Positions 43,057 to 52,559 of a stretch of 64,000 nucleotides of DNA are shown one piece after another. The stretch comes from CAUSWF01 sp963535465 (GTDB lineage Bacteria > Bacillota_I > Bacilli_A > RF39 > UBA660). The translations under genes were made by a program, and so were the position numbers. The notes beneath the pieces are model-generated. The model worked only from the letters and a program-made list of their open reading frames with translations, had not been told where the DNA came from and ran no database searches. Positions within the stretch are counted from its first letter, which is position 1, and each line of letters begins with the position of its first letter. The stretch lies in contig CAUSWF010000002.1 in the NCBI GenBank assembly GCA_963535465.1, forward strand, positions 62,001 to 126,000, written 5' to 3'.

Positions 43057-43529
43057 TGAAGGCCATTGAAAAATTAGTTAAAAATTTAAATATATTATTT
43101 GATAAACTTAACGACAAGTATGATATTAATTATGGAGGTTGTTGTTTTGTAGCTTATATCATTGCTAAAGAGCTAGAAAAAAGAGAATTATACGATTTTA
43201 ATTTACGTATATATGGTTATAATATATTTAATTATTCTGAACAAGAATTACGTAATAATATCATAAATAATATTGATGATGTTCCTTGTAAATATCATAC
43301 TGTATCTCACTATAGTATTGTATATAATGATATTTATGAAATTAATTCTAGAGATAATGATGAAGATTCTGATTTTATAGATATTTATAATTTAAATTCT
43401 TTTGATATTAAACGTATTTACGATTATGGTGATTGGAACTGTGCTTATTCTATTAGTAATAATATATATGTAGAAAGATTTATTAAAATAATATTTAATA
43501 ATTATGATAAAGAAAGCAAAAATACTTAA
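43056..43529 (+). CDS. Possible Cys-His (papain-like) protein, 157 aa
   Basis: NYGGCCFVAYIIAKELEKRE resembles the helix carrying the active Cys of papain-like folds, and CKYHTVSHYSIVYNDIYEIN offers a His on the next strand. Not enough to call an enzyme. Tyr/Asn/Asp-rich. Its end overlaps the zinc-ribbon gene. Confidence 0.6.
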   Translation: MKAIEKLVKNLNILFDKLNDKYDINYGGCCFVAYIIAKELEKRELYDFNLRIYGYNIFNYSEQELRNNIINNIDDVPCKYHTVSHYSIVYNDIYEINSRDNDEDSDFIDIYNLNSFDIKRIYDYGDWNCAYSISNNIYVERFIKIIFNNYDKESKNT

Positions 43530-43701
43530 ATGTAAATTTTGTGGTTGTAAAACAACCCATTTTCTTACAAGTCAAGGAGAATACAAGTGTAGTACTTGTG
43601 GTAGTACAAACAAAACTATAGCTATAAAAGATATAGTTTTTGAACCTGAATTTGATTTAGATACTAATAAAGAGGAAGCTCAAGAAGAAGTATCTGAATA
43701 A
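43504..43701 (+). CDS. Zinc-ribbon protein, 65 aa
   Basis: LKCKFCGCKTTHFLTSQGEY then KCSTCGS: two CxxC knuckles 19 residues apart, with a strongly acidic tail (EEAQEEVSE). Possibly a transcription or replication cofactor. Confidence 0.75.
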   Translation: MIKKAKILKCKFCGCKTTHFLTSQGEYKCSTCGSTNKTIAIKDIVFEPEFDLDTNKEEAQEEVSE

Positions 43702-43991
43702 TGCTTAGAGAATTAGATTATTTTCTCTATGAACTTAATATTTATAAAATATTTAGTAAAGAAAAAAGATGTGAATTAATCTATTCTAAATTCTATAAAA
43801 GCGGTAATGAATTGCCTGTAAAAATTAAAGTAGATTATTTTCCTAATAAAAAGAAACCAGAAATAATCTACGAAAAATCATTTAATTTAATAGGTGCTCC
43901 TAAAGATTATATAGAGAGATTGCCTAAACCTAAAGAAAAAAAGAAGAAACATGAAAAAAGAAATCGTACAGTATGCAACAGGAAAGTTTAA
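43701..43991 (+). CDS. Small basic-tailed protein, 96 aa
   Basis: Alpha/beta N-terminus, Lys/Arg-rich C-terminus (KEKKKKHEKRNRTVCNRK). TAATG overlap upstream and 40-nt overlap downstream. Unknown. Confidence 0.66.
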   Translation: MLRELDYFLYELNIYKIFSKEKRCELIYSKFYKSGNELPVKIKVDYFPNKKKPEIIYEKSFNLIGAPKDYIERLPKPKEKKKKHEKRNRTVCNRKV

Positions 43992-44457
43992 GCATTTTGA
44001 TGGTAAGGAACGTGAATTTACAGTTTGTATGGTGAGTATTTCTCCAGAAACAAACAACGATATGGAATCATATTACCAGAATATGGATGGAGATTATCTT
44101 TTTGAAAACGAATCTCATATCTATACTAAAGCATGTTCTAAAGGAATTATAGCAAAATGGGAACGCTATGTCAATTTTGGTATTTCTGTAAGAAATCCAA
44201 ATGATTCTTACAATGAAGACATTGCTAAGAAAATTGCTTATGGTAAGGCTAACAGTGTTAAAGGCTATACAGTAGCTTTTGATGATTTAGCTTTAATAAG
44301 TAAAGATGTAGTTAATGCTCTCCTTAATAATTTTGTAAAAAAAGTTTCTAATGATCCTTCTTTAGCTATTCAGAACTATGAAGAACAAGAAGCATTATAT
44401 AATGCTAAGAAAGCTAAAAAGGCTATGTTCAATAGTAATGACACGTTTTCAATATAA
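43951..44457 (+). CDS. Unknown protein, 168 aa
   Basis: MKKEIVQYATGKFKHFDGKE, FGISVRNPNDSYNEDIAKKI, AYGKANSVKG; soluble alpha/beta, with slightly GC-richer codons. No motif recognised. Confidence 0.75.
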   Translation: MKKEIVQYATGKFKHFDGKEREFTVCMVSISPETNNDMESYYQNMDGDYLFENESHIYTKACSKGIIAKWERYVNFGISVRNPNDSYNEDIAKKIAYGKANSVKGYTVAFDDLALISKDVVNALLNNFVKKVSNDPSLAIQNYEEQEALYNAKKAKKAMFNSNDTFSI

Positions 44458-44764
44458 CAAACTAATAGTATTAATTAGTATTACTGTTATTATATTCTTT
44501 GGTTTTTGGTACTATGGAAATTATAATAATAGTAATACTATAATACATCATTATAAAAAAGATTCTGTTTATTACCAAAAGCGGGATAGTTTGCATAAAG
44601 TTAATGATACAATATCTACTAAAATACAAACAATAGAACATACTTATGAAAAGAAAATTGAAACTATTAAGCGTATGCCTATTGATTCCGCTTATATCTT
44701 TTGGGCAGACTATATCCAAAGATACAGGATTAATAATGACTCCGCAACAATTAAGAACTACTAA
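44438..44764 (+). CDS. Inner-membrane spanin-like protein, 108 aa
   Basis: N-terminal transmembrane helix (KLIVLISITVIIFFGFWYYG), then a periplasmic coiled-coil (RDSLHKVNDTISTKIQTIEH). Topology and the overlapping downstream gene with a signal peptide in another frame fit an Rz/Rz1-like pair used to disrupt the outer membrane at lysis. Confidence 0.65.
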   Translation: MTRFQYNKLIVLISITVIIFFGFWYYGNYNNSNTIIHHYKKDSVYYQKRDSLHKVNDTISTKIQTIEHTYEKKIETIKRMPIDSAYIFWADYIQRYRINNDSATIKNY

Positions 44765-45005
44765 TCTAATATTTTTGGAACATGAAAAATGGTCTAAACA
44801 AATTCCTCTTCTAAAACAGCAAATACAAAATTATCAAAAACTTGATAGTTTAGCTTATAAACATGATTCTTTACAAACACAGCAATTAATAGATTTAAAT
44901 AATACTATTGATTTACAAGAAAAAAAGATAAATAAATTAAAGAAAACTAAAAGTTTTGGTATTGGAGTAATAATTGCTTTAATATTAGGATTGATATGCA
45001 AGTAG
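44646..45005 (+). CDS. Spanin-partner-like protein, 119 aa
   Basis: Signal peptide MKRKLKLLSVCLLIPLISFG, a long coiled-coil middle (IPLLKQQIQNYQKLDSLAYK), and a C-terminal transmembrane helix (FGIGVIIALILGLICK). Starts 118 nt inside the preceding gene in another frame. The C-terminal helix rather than a lipobox makes it an unusual o-spanin, so the role is tentative. Confidence 0.62.
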   Translation: MKRKLKLLSVCLLIPLISFGQTISKDTGLIMTPQQLRTTNLIFLEHEKWSKQIPLLKQQIQNYQKLDSLAYKHDSLQTQQLIDLNNTIDLQEKKINKLKKTKSFGIGVIIALILGLICK

Positions 45006-45163
45006 TAAAGGATAAAAATGGAATTAAATTAAAATTTCCTGAAAGATCTTGTAAAGATTGTCGATCTTATCCTTGCATGCAAAATATGAATAAATTTAAA
45101 TGTGATATAGCTAAATATGGATGTAGAGGATTCAAAATTCATAACTCTACTAACAAGAGTTGA
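44996..45163 (+). CDS. Small Cys-rich protein, 55 aa
   Basis: FPERSCKDCRSYPCMQNMNK then FKCDIAKYGCRGF: five Cys, with CxxC, suggest a zinc-binding mini-protein. Overlaps both neighbours. Confidence 0.65.
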   Translation: MQVVKDKNGIKLKFPERSCKDCRSYPCMQNMNKFKCDIAKYGCRGFKIHNSTNKS

Positions 45164-45452
45164 GGCTATATTACATGATTCCTCAGGATACACTACTTAC
45201 ATATTTAAAAATATAGATGATAAAGCCTCTTTTTTATATAAATATATAATGTGTACAAGATATCCTAATTGGGAACATAGAGGTTTAAAGATTGGCGAAG
45301 AAGGATTTTTAACTTATCAACCAGTAAATGAAGGGATTGATAAATGGTTTGATGGTTATAATTTAGTCCCTTATAAATTTTCAGCAAATAGGTTTATCAA
45401 TTTTATTAGTAAACCTAACGAAAAAATAATAGATAATAAATATATAATGTAG
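45117..45452 (+). CDS. Unknown protein, 111 aa, ends in TAG
   Basis: FITLLTRVEAILHDSSGYTT then YPNWEHRGLKIGEEGFLTYQ and YKFSANRFINFI; a form seen in Bacteroidota phages, unassigned. The TAG at 45450 could be suppressed, adding 19 residues overlapping the next start. Confidence 0.7.
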   Translation: MDVEDSKFITLLTRVEAILHDSSGYTTYIFKNIDDKASFLYKYIMCTRYPNWEHRGLKIGEEGFLTYQPVNEGIDKWFDGYNLVPYKFSANRFINFISKPNEKIIDNKYIM

Positions 45453-45490
45453 ATGAGATATTTAAGATATGTAAAAATTATAAGAAAAAC

Positions 45491-46381
45491 ATGGGAGTTT
45501 TAGGCGAAAAATTAACACAAGCAATCAATAAACATGAAAACAATGTAGAAAACTTTATTTGGAAAGGTCCAAAGAAAGAAGTAAATGGAGTAAGAGTACA
45601 AGAAGAAGTCAGACTTATGGATGCTACTCCAGAGCAACTTAATAAATTTTATGCTCATTGTATGTCCATGTTATATAGTAACGATAAAAAGAATCCAGGC
45701 AGAACAATTCTACTTGATATAATCAAAAGACAAAGACAGAAATGTAATGCAGAATTATATCTTCGTTGGCTCGAAAATAAGTATCAAACAAATATTCCTA
45801 ACGTACGTAAACCTTATCCTAGATTTCTTTATAATAGCGATATTAGAGAAGTTCTAGAAATAAATAAAGAGAGTATTCCACATGAAGAATATGCTAATAC
45901 TCCTATTACTGTTTTAACTGATGGGGTTCCTATGGAATTTAGGGATGTCATGATTCAAGATGTACTTCATGGTGCTGTTGGTGTGTTGGGTTTGTTTGAT
46001 AGATCACATATTTCTCTTAGTTTTATTACTAAGATGGGTGTTTGGTTGACCGATAAAGAAATGAACGAACTTCTCGAAAGAGATAAGGATGGAAAGGCCC
46101 GCAACAGAATTGATATAATTAAGGAACGTTTTAATCTTCGTAAAGATATTAAATTGTATCCAAATGAAAATGGCTTGAGTTATACAGAACTTCGAGCTAT
46201 GTTAAATCTTAAAACTAAGAAATATTCTGAATTAACAACAGACCAGCTTCTTGTTTTAAGAGATAAAGTATTGTTCCGATTTGAAGACGAGGTGCGCTTT
46301 CATATTTCTCAATGGGAAGATATTATTAATAAAATTGAACGTGTTGCTGAAATTAAAGGTATTACTTTGGAACGTAATTAA
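45491..46381 (+). CDS. Conserved protein at the head of the replication module, 296 aa
   Basis: MGVLGEKLTQAINKHENNVE, then helical segments (AELYLRWLENKYQTNIPNVR, VMIQDVLHGAVGVLGLFDRS). No catalytic motif seen. Slightly GC-richer than its surroundings. Position directly upstream of the UvsW-like helicase suggests a replication or transcription accessory role. Confidence 0.78.
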   Translation: MGVLGEKLTQAINKHENNVENFIWKGPKKEVNGVRVQEEVRLMDATPEQLNKFYAHCMSMLYSNDKKNPGRTILLDIIKRQRQKCNAELYLRWLENKYQTNIPNVRKPYPRFLYNSDIREVLEINKESIPHEEYANTPITVLTDGVPMEFRDVMIQDVLHGAVGVLGLFDRSHISLSFITKMGVWLTDKEMNELLERDKDGKARNRIDIIKERFNLRKDIKLYPNENGLSYTELRAMLNLKTKKYSELTTDQLLVLRDKVLFRFEDEVRFHISQWEDIINKIERVAEIKGITLERN

Positions 46382-46438
46382 TTTAGTAGATTTATTTCCT
46401 ATAGATACATATTCAGCTTTAATTTATTATATTAGTTA

Positions 46439-47713
46439 ATGAATTTATTTGGATATGTATCAAGGGATGAACGTCAGGAACAATGTAGGGTAACTTGGAT
46501 TAAAAATAAGTGTAAAGGATCTATACAAGCCTGCACGGGCTTCGGAAAAACGCATGTAGGACTTAATTGTATTAAAACTTTACTGTCTAAAAGACCTGGA
46601 TCTAGAGTTCTTATCGTTGTTCCTACAGACGTACTGCAAAATCAATGGCAAGATATACTCGTTAATAATGATTTATCTTTTTATTGTACAGTTGAAGTTA
46701 TTAATACTGTTGTTAAACATTCATGGCATTGTGATTTACTCATTTTAGACGAAGAACATCGTTATGCTGCGGATACTTTTAAACAAGTATTTAAAAAAGT
46801 ACAATATAAGATGATATTGGGACTAACTGCAACTTTTGAAAGACTTGATGGAAGAGAAAAAATTATAGCTAAATACTGTCCAGTTATTGATAAAATTACT
46901 GTACAAGAAGCCTTATTAAATGGTTGGGTATCTAAATTTAAAGAATATTTAGTTCTTATTGATGTTGATGATATTGATAAATATAAACAACTTAATAAAG
47001 AATTTACATCACATTTTGAATTTTTTAATTTTGATTTCGATTTAGCTATGAAAATGATCGGAAAAGATGGTTATAAATATAGAATAGCTTATAGAGACCA
47101 ATTACTTCCAGACAATGCTTTAGAAGAAGATAGATCTAATATGTTTAAAAATATTACTATTCATGCTATGGGATTTATGAGAGCTATGCAAGATCGTAAA
47201 GCTTTTATAAATAATCATTTAAAAAAGACAGAAATAGCTAATATGATTATACAGGCTAGACCTAATTCTAAAATCATTACTTTCTCTAATAATATTAAAA
47301 TGGCTGAATCTATAGCAGTAGGAGAGGTATATAGTGGTAAGACTTCTAAAAAGAAAGGAAGAACTACTATATCTGAATTTAATTTAAAACCTACAGGAGT
47401 ATTAAATACAATTAAAAAAGCTATAGAAGGGCTCGATGTAAAAGGATTATCTGTAGCTATTAATATAGGTATAGATAGTTCTGAAATAAAAGCTGTCCAA
47501 AAACTTGGAAGAATTATTAGAGCAGAAGAAGGAAAAGAAGCAGAAATGTTTAATATCATTATAAACAATACAGCAGAGGTTGAATGGTTTAAACGGTCCC
47601 ATAAAAATGCTGAGTATATAACTATTGATGAAGAAAATTTAAAGAAAGTATTATTAGGAAAAGAATATAGTGAATATAAGAAACCTGTTCCTAAACTTTC
47701 TTTTAGGTTTTGA
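46439..47713 (+). CDS. SF2 DNA helicase (UvsW-like), 424 aa
   Basis: Motif I SIQACTGFGKTHVG (residues 26-39), motif Ia VLIVVPTDVLQNQW, motif II LLILDEEHRYA, motif III LGLTATFER, motif VI AVQKLGRIIRAEEG near residue 360. Order and size match UvsW/SNF2-type helicases of phages that remodel branched DNA. The helicase signature set is complete. Confidence 0.9.
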   Translation: MNLFGYVSRDERQEQCRVTWIKNKCKGSIQACTGFGKTHVGLNCIKTLLSKRPGSRVLIVVPTDVLQNQWQDILVNNDLSFYCTVEVINTVVKHSWHCDLLILDEEHRYAADTFKQVFKKVQYKMILGLTATFERLDGREKIIAKYCPVIDKITVQEALLNGWVSKFKEYLVLIDVDDIDKYKQLNKEFTSHFEFFNFDFDLAMKMIGKDGYKYRIAYRDQLLPDNALEEDRSNMFKNITIHAMGFMRAMQDRKAFINNHLKKTEIANMIIQARPNSKIITFSNNIKMAESIAVGEVYSGKTSKKKGRTTISEFNLKPTGVLNTIKKAIEGLDVKGLSVAINIGIDSSEIKAVQKLGRIIRAEEGKEAEMFNIIINNTAEVEWFKRSHKNAEYITIDEENLKKVLLGKEYSEYKKPVPKLSFRF

Positions 47714-47795
47714 TACATATAATAAAACTCCGAGAGGAGAATAAATATTTTGTAGTTTGAGATATGTTAGTGAACAATTCTTAAGCTAATTTAAG

Positions 47796-48419
47796 TTGAA
47801 AAAATTTAATTATTCTATTGATGATGATATTGCATTTCAAGAAAAATACCAAATAACCCCTACCGAATTATTTGTACTAAAGATTATTCTTTTATTGCAG
47901 GAAGATACTCAAGATGAAGATTATCTTAAAAGATTTCTTCAAATTTCTGATAATAAAGAATGTTTTAGAGATACTTTACAATCTTTGCAAAATAAGGGGT
48001 TGCTTTTAAAATCTTATAAAATTCCTAATAAAGGAGAACCATTTAATCCTTATGATATTGCTATTAATAAAGTGCTAACCAAAAATATGCATAAAGCATC
48101 TTTTGATTTAGGTCAGGAACTGATGGAAGTTTATCCAAGATATGGTACTATTAATGGAGGCATGGTTCCTTTACATGGAGTTTCTAAACGATTTGGAAGT
48201 CGGGAAGATTTTTATCGTTTTTATAGTAAAATTATTAATTGGAATCCAAAAACTCATAATAAAATTATAGAGTTAATTAAATGGGAACAAGCTAATAATA
48301 TAGGATTTTTAAATATGACTGTTTTATCTTTTGTAATTGATCATCGATGGGAAGCATTACAAGATATTAAAGATGGCAAGTTAAGTAATGTTACATTTAA
48401 TACCATAGAAAGTTTATAA
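47796..48419 (+). CDS. Winged-helix-like replication protein, 207 aa, TTG start
   Basis: TPTELFVLKIILLLQEDTQD ... FRDTLQSLQNKGLLLKSYKI looks like a winged helix-turn-helix in the first 80 residues. Frame begins at TTG 47796. TAATG overlap with the DnaB-like gene; could be a helicase loader (inference from position). Confidence 0.68.
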   Translation: MKKFNYSIDDDIAFQEKYQITPTELFVLKIILLLQEDTQDEDYLKRFLQISDNKECFRDTLQSLQNKGLLLKSYKIPNKGEPFNPYDIAINKVLTKNMHKASFDLGQELMEVYPRYGTINGGMVPLHGVSKRFGSREDFYRFYSKIINWNPKTHNKIIELIKWEQANNIGFLNMTVLSFVIDHRWEALQDIKDGKLSNVTFNTIESL

Positions 48420-49480
48420 TGAGTTATAAATCATTATTAGCTGAAATTGATAAAGGAAGAGCAGGTAGAAGTCACGGTACTTCTATTGGATTGCCTAAAT
48501 TAGAGGAATTAACTGATGGAGTAACACAGGGAACTTATACTTTAATCTTTGCTGGATCTGGAATAGGTAAAACCAATTTATTAGTATATGCTTATCTCTA
48601 TAGAGTTATTATGGAGCATCTTGATGATGGAAAATTAAGAATTAATTTCTTTTCTTTAGAGATGAAGTCTGAAATTATACTAGCTAAATTACTTTCTTTA
48701 TACATTTATGAAAAATTTGGAAAGAGATTGGGATTCAAAGAATTACTATCCAGAAAAAAAGACTATATATTATCTGAAGAAGATTATAAAATAGTTAATC
48801 AGTGTATTCCTTGGCTTGAGAAAGTCGATAAAATATTAAATATAATTGATAAAAATGTTAGTGCAGATGGAGCATATGCAATAGTAATGGAGGATCTTAA
48901 AAAAGAAGGAACTTTTGAAGGTGCTGGTAAAGCACGTAAATATATTCCTAATGATCCAGATAAACTATTGATAACTATGATGGATCATATGGCTTTGTTG
49001 AAATACACAAAATCTAAAAAAGATGAGATTGATAAATGGTCTCATTATGCAGTTAGTCTTAGAAATAGAACTAACATGTCTTTTGTAATGTTAATGCAAA
49101 GCAATAGAGATGCAGCTTCTATGGATAGAAAAAAGCAAGGTTATCAGGAACCTATGCCTTCTGACCTAAAAGATAGCGGAGGTCCTTATGAAGATTGTGA
49201 TTGTTGTTTATCAATATATGATCCAATTGTAGATCATTTAGCAAATTATCATGAATATAACATTAAAGCACTGAATGGAAGATTCAAAGCTATTATCTGT
49301 TTAAAAAATAGATACGGAGCATCTAATAAGGCTGATTATTGTTATTTTGATGGTAAAATTAGTTATTGGAGAGAACTTCCTCCAGCTAATGAGATACATG
49401 ACTATACTAACATATTTAATAAGAAAGATAAAGTTAAAATAGAAGATAATAACGATACTAAATTTAACTTTACAATGTAA
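48419..49480 (+). CDS. dnaB: DnaB-like replicative helicase, 353 aa
   Basis: RecA-fold core: Walker A LIFAGSGIGKTNLLVYAY (residues ~38-55), FFSLEMKSEIILAKL (motif H1a), LLITMMDHMALL (Walker B) and FVMLMQSNRDAASM (H3). No N-terminal DnaB domain, as in compact phage helicases. Ring helicase for the fork; between a possible loader and the RecA-like NTPase. Confidence 0.9.
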   Translation: MSYKSLLAEIDKGRAGRSHGTSIGLPKLEELTDGVTQGTYTLIFAGSGIGKTNLLVYAYLYRVIMEHLDDGKLRINFFSLEMKSEIILAKLLSLYIYEKFGKRLGFKELLSRKKDYILSEEDYKIVNQCIPWLEKVDKILNIIDKNVSADGAYAIVMEDLKKEGTFEGAGKARKYIPNDPDKLLITMMDHMALLKYTKSKKDEIDKWSHYAVSLRNRTNMSFVMLMQSNRDAASMDRKKQGYQEPMPSDLKDSGGPYEDCDCCLSIYDPIVDHLANYHEYNIKALNGRFKAIICLKNRYGASNKADYCYFDGKISYWRELPPANEIHDYTNIFNKKDKVKIEDNNDTKFNFTM

Positions 49481-49484
49481 AAAA

Positions 49485-50183
49485 ATGGCAGAATTAATAG
49501 CTATAGTAGGAGAAAGTGGTAGTGGTAAAACCACATCAATTAGAAATCTAAATCCAGAAACTACTTTTATTATATCAACTACAGGAAAGCGTCCTGGAAT
49601 TAAGGGTGCTAAGAAAAAGTATCCAGATTTTAAAGTAAATAAAGAAACTAAAGAAATTTCAGGCAATTTCTATACTACAAGCAATATAGATCAGATTGCA
49701 AAGATGATGAGCCTCATCAATACTAAGTTAACTAATATTAAAGTGTTGATTATTGATGATTTTCAATATCTACAAGCCTTCGAAGCTATGGCTAGAGTAG
49801 ATGAGAAAGGCTATAGTAAGTTTACTGACATGGCAAAGCATGCTTATGAAGTTCTTAAGTCATCAATGGATCTTAGAGATGATCTATATGTAGCAGTACT
49901 TACTCATAGTGAGAATACTGGTGATAATCTTAATCCCTACTGGAAAATTAAGACTCAAGGCAAAATGTTGGATAGTGTTATTACACTTGAAGGTCTTTTC
50001 ACTTATGTACTTTTCACTAAGGTTGTTCGGGATGAAGGATCTAATGAAATACAATATAAGTTTCTTACTAATTCAGATGGAACATGTACAGCTAAATCCC
50101 CTATGGGACTGTTTGATGATACTCTAATAGATAATGATTTAAATTTTGTTATTGATAAAATTAAGGAGTATAACGAAGACTAA
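49485..50183 (+). CDS. RecA-fold NTPase (Sak4-like), 232 aa
   Basis: IAIVGESGSGKTTSIRNLNP is a canonical P-loop; KVLIIDDFQYLQAFEAMAR is Walker B; AVLTHSENTGDNLNPYW is the sensor strand. Matches the AAA_24/Sak4 ATPases linked to single-strand annealing recombination. Beside two SSB-like genes, which supports a recombination role. Confidence 0.85.
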   Translation: MAELIAIVGESGSGKTTSIRNLNPETTFIISTTGKRPGIKGAKKKYPDFKVNKETKEISGNFYTTSNIDQIAKMMSLINTKLTNIKVLIIDDFQYLQAFEAMARVDEKGYSKFTDMAKHAYEVLKSSMDLRDDLYVAVLTHSENTGDNLNPYWKIKTQGKMLDSVITLEGLFTYVLFTKVVRDEGSNEIQYKFLTNSDGTCTAKSPMGLFDDTLIDNDLNFVIDKIKEYNED

Positions 50184-50782
50184 TGAAACTTGTTAAAATT
50201 ACTGTAAAATCTGAATGGGTAGATGAAACAACTGGTGAAATTATTACCGACGAGCGAGTTCTTAACAATTCCACTGTAAAGACTAAGAAAGCCTCAACTT
50301 CTAAAAAGAAAAAGGAAGAAGATAATGATCCAACACCTAAACTCACTTTAGATGATACTAAGTATCATTTAAATAATGCAGCTATTCAACTTTTAGGAGT
50401 AGAAGCTGGAGATAAAATTGATATTAAATATCAAAAGGTAGATGGATTTAATGGTAAGGTTCCAATTATTGGAACTAATGCTACTTTCCAAACACAAGGA
50501 GGTAATAAACTTTCTAAGTCAAATACAGTTATTTGTAGGGGTACAGGTAATGATAGGTTATCAGAATATGGGCATAACTTTGTATTAACTGTTCATCCTC
50601 ATAATGATAATTTATTTGTTCTTAATGGTGATGCTACTTTAGAAGAGACAATTGCTCCAGAAGAAATAAAAGTTCCAGAAAAAGAAGCAGAGCAAGAAGT
50701 AGATAATTTATTAGATAATTTAGATAGTAAAACAATAGATAATGAAGAAATTAATGCAGATGATTTTGATTTTACTTTTTAA
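50183..50782 (+). CDS. Beta-rich protein with SSB-like acidic tail, 199 aa
   Basis: Basic linker (KASTSKKKKEEDNDPTPKLT), a beta-rich core (KIDIKYQKVDGFNGKVPIIG), then an acidic tail ending NADDFDFTF, like the C-terminal tip of ssDNA-binding proteins that recruits partners. ATGA-type overlap with the Sak4-like gene. Confidence 0.65.
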   Translation: MKLVKITVKSEWVDETTGEIITDERVLNNSTVKTKKASTSKKKKEEDNDPTPKLTLDDTKYHLNNAAIQLLGVEAGDKIDIKYQKVDGFNGKVPIIGTNATFQTQGGNKLSKSNTVICRGTGNDRLSEYGHNFVLTVHPHNDNLFVLNGDATLEETIAPEEIKVPEKEAEQEVDNLLDNLDSKTIDNEEINADDFDFTF

Positions 50783-50795
50783 ATTTAAATAAATT

Positions 50796-51491
50796 ATGAT
50801 GAATTTTGGTTCTTTAGCAGAAACAGTAGCAGTTAGTGGTAGTAGACGTCTTAAGCCTTGGGGTATTTATCCTGTTAAGTTTCAAGGTGTGGAGGTACGA
50901 GAAATTCAAGGAAAAAAAGATACTTCTAAGACATATAAAATACTAACAACTAAGTTTGAAGGAGAAAATGGATACTACAATGAAGATACATTCTTTCCTA
51001 ATGAAGACAGTGCTAAAAGAAATACATATACTAATAAAGAAGGGCATGAAGTAGAAATGCCTTCTAGTTTTGAGCAAATTATGACTTATATTGCTCAACT
51101 TGCAGGAGTTCTTAATCCAGAAGGATTTAAGAAGATGCAAGCTGCTTCATCTAAGTTTAAATCTTTTGATGATGTATGTAAAGCATTAAAGCAAATTCTT
51201 ACTCCAAAAGTAGGTACAGAGTGCTTTATTAAATTGGTTGGACGTAATCGTGATGGTCGTATTCAACCAGCTTTGCCTCGTATTACTGCATTAAATAAAG
51301 AAGGTAAGGCATTTACAAGTGATAATTTTATTAGCTTGAAGCAAGATATTCTTGCCTTTACCGAATACGAGGAAACACAAATTAAGGCATACAAGAATGC
51401 TAAGCCTACAAGTATGCCAAACGATATTGATGATGAACCTACAAGTCAAAGTCAGGATTCAGAAGATGATGACTTTTCTGACTTGCTTTGA
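50796..51491 (+). CDS. ssb: Putative single-stranded DNA-binding protein, 231 aa
   Basis: Beta-rich N-terminal half (WGIYPVKFQGVEVREIQGKK, TKFEGENGYYNEDTFFPNED), a helical middle and an acidic tail SEDDDFSDLL. Composition and position between recombination ATPase and primase fit a phage SSB; no strict SSB signature. Its tail parallels that of its neighbour. Confidence 0.72.
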   Translation: MMNFGSLAETVAVSGSRRLKPWGIYPVKFQGVEVREIQGKKDTSKTYKILTTKFEGENGYYNEDTFFPNEDSAKRNTYTNKEGHEVEMPSSFEQIMTYIAQLAGVLNPEGFKKMQAASSKFKSFDDVCKALKQILTPKVGTECFIKLVGRNRDGRIQPALPRITALNKEGKAFTSDNFISLKQDILAFTEYEETQIKAYKNAKPTSMPNDIDDEPTSQSQDSEDDDFSDLL

Positions 51492-51539
51492 TGCTTAAAT
51501 AAATAAGCTTATATTTAAGGTTCAATTTTAAATTTATAT

Positions 51540-52559
51540 ATGACATTAGATTTTACATTTGAACCAAAAATTACTAAGTCTTATTTACTTTCTAAATATT
51601 CAGAGGAAACTTATATGGAATATTATCTTGGAATAAAGGTAGCTAAAGGATTATTTTGTTCTCCTTTAAGAAAAGATAATACTCCTACTTGTTCTTTTTA
51701 TAAAAATAAATCTGGAGAACTTATATTTAAGGATTTTAATGGAAGTTTCTATGGTAACTTTGTAAATGTTGTTATGGAAAAATTCCACGTTAATTATCAT
51801 CAAGCTTTAAAAATAATAGCAGAAGATTTTGGCTTATCTAATAAGCATGTTGATAGAGAAATTCAACCTATTAAACCAAGTACTACTGTTTTTAAAGATG
51901 AAGGTCCTGCAGATATAAGAATAGAGGTAAAAGACTTTACTATAGCTGAACTACAGTGGTGGGAAAGTTATGGTATTACTCCAGATATATTAAAAAAGTA
52001 TAATGTCTATTCTTGTCAAAATGTATTTTTAAACGGAGATTTATTTAAAACAGAATATAAAGATAACTTTATGTTTGGTTATTATGGAGGTAAAAAAGAT
52101 AAACTAGAATTATGGAGAATCTATTTTCCTAAACAATCTACTTATAGATTTCTTACTAATTGGCCAGCTAGAAAGATTCAGGGTTATAAACAACTTCCTA
52201 AAATAGGTAAATTGTGCGTTATTACAAAATCAATGAAAGATGTAATGTGTTTATATAGCTTAGGGATTAATGCAATAGCTCCAAATAGTGAGAATTTATT
52301 TATTTCTGATAGTGTATTAGAAGATCTAAAAAAGAGATTTAAATATATTGTCGTTTTTTATGATCATGACCTTCCTGGATTGCAGAATATGCAAAAAATA
52401 AAAAATAAACATAAAGAACTTATTTATTTTTATATACCAAGACATTATAAAACAAAAGATATAAGCGACTTTCATAAAAAATATGGAAGAGATAAAACTT
52501 TGAAATTTATTAAAGAAAGCATTTTAAAATTTAAAAAATATGAAGTAGAAAGAACTTAA
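51540..52559 (+). CDS. DnaG-like primase (Toprim), 339 aa
   Basis: N-terminal region LFCSPLRKDNTPTCSFYKNK and DFNGSFYGNFVNVVMEKFHV mirrors the CHC2 zinc-domain layout (CPFHxDxxPSF...G.G..). Toprim core: KLCVITKSMKDVMCLYSLGI (Glu replaced by Lys-Ser context) and YIVVFYDHDLPGLQNMQKIK (DxD). Synthesises RNA primers. Next gene starts inside its 3' end. Confidence 0.87.
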   Translation: MTLDFTFEPKITKSYLLSKYSEETYMEYYLGIKVAKGLFCSPLRKDNTPTCSFYKNKSGELIFKDFNGSFYGNFVNVVMEKFHVNYHQALKIIAEDFGLSNKHVDREIQPIKPSTTVFKDEGPADIRIEVKDFTIAELQWWESYGITPDILKKYNVYSCQNVFLNGDLFKTEYKDNFMFGYYGGKKDKLELWRIYFPKQSTYRFLTNWPARKIQGYKQLPKIGKLCVITKSMKDVMCLYSLGINAIAPNSENLFISDSVLEDLKKRFKYIVVFYDHDLPGLQNMQKIKNKHKELIYFYIPRHYKTKDISDFHKKYGRDKTLKFIKESILKFKKYEVERT

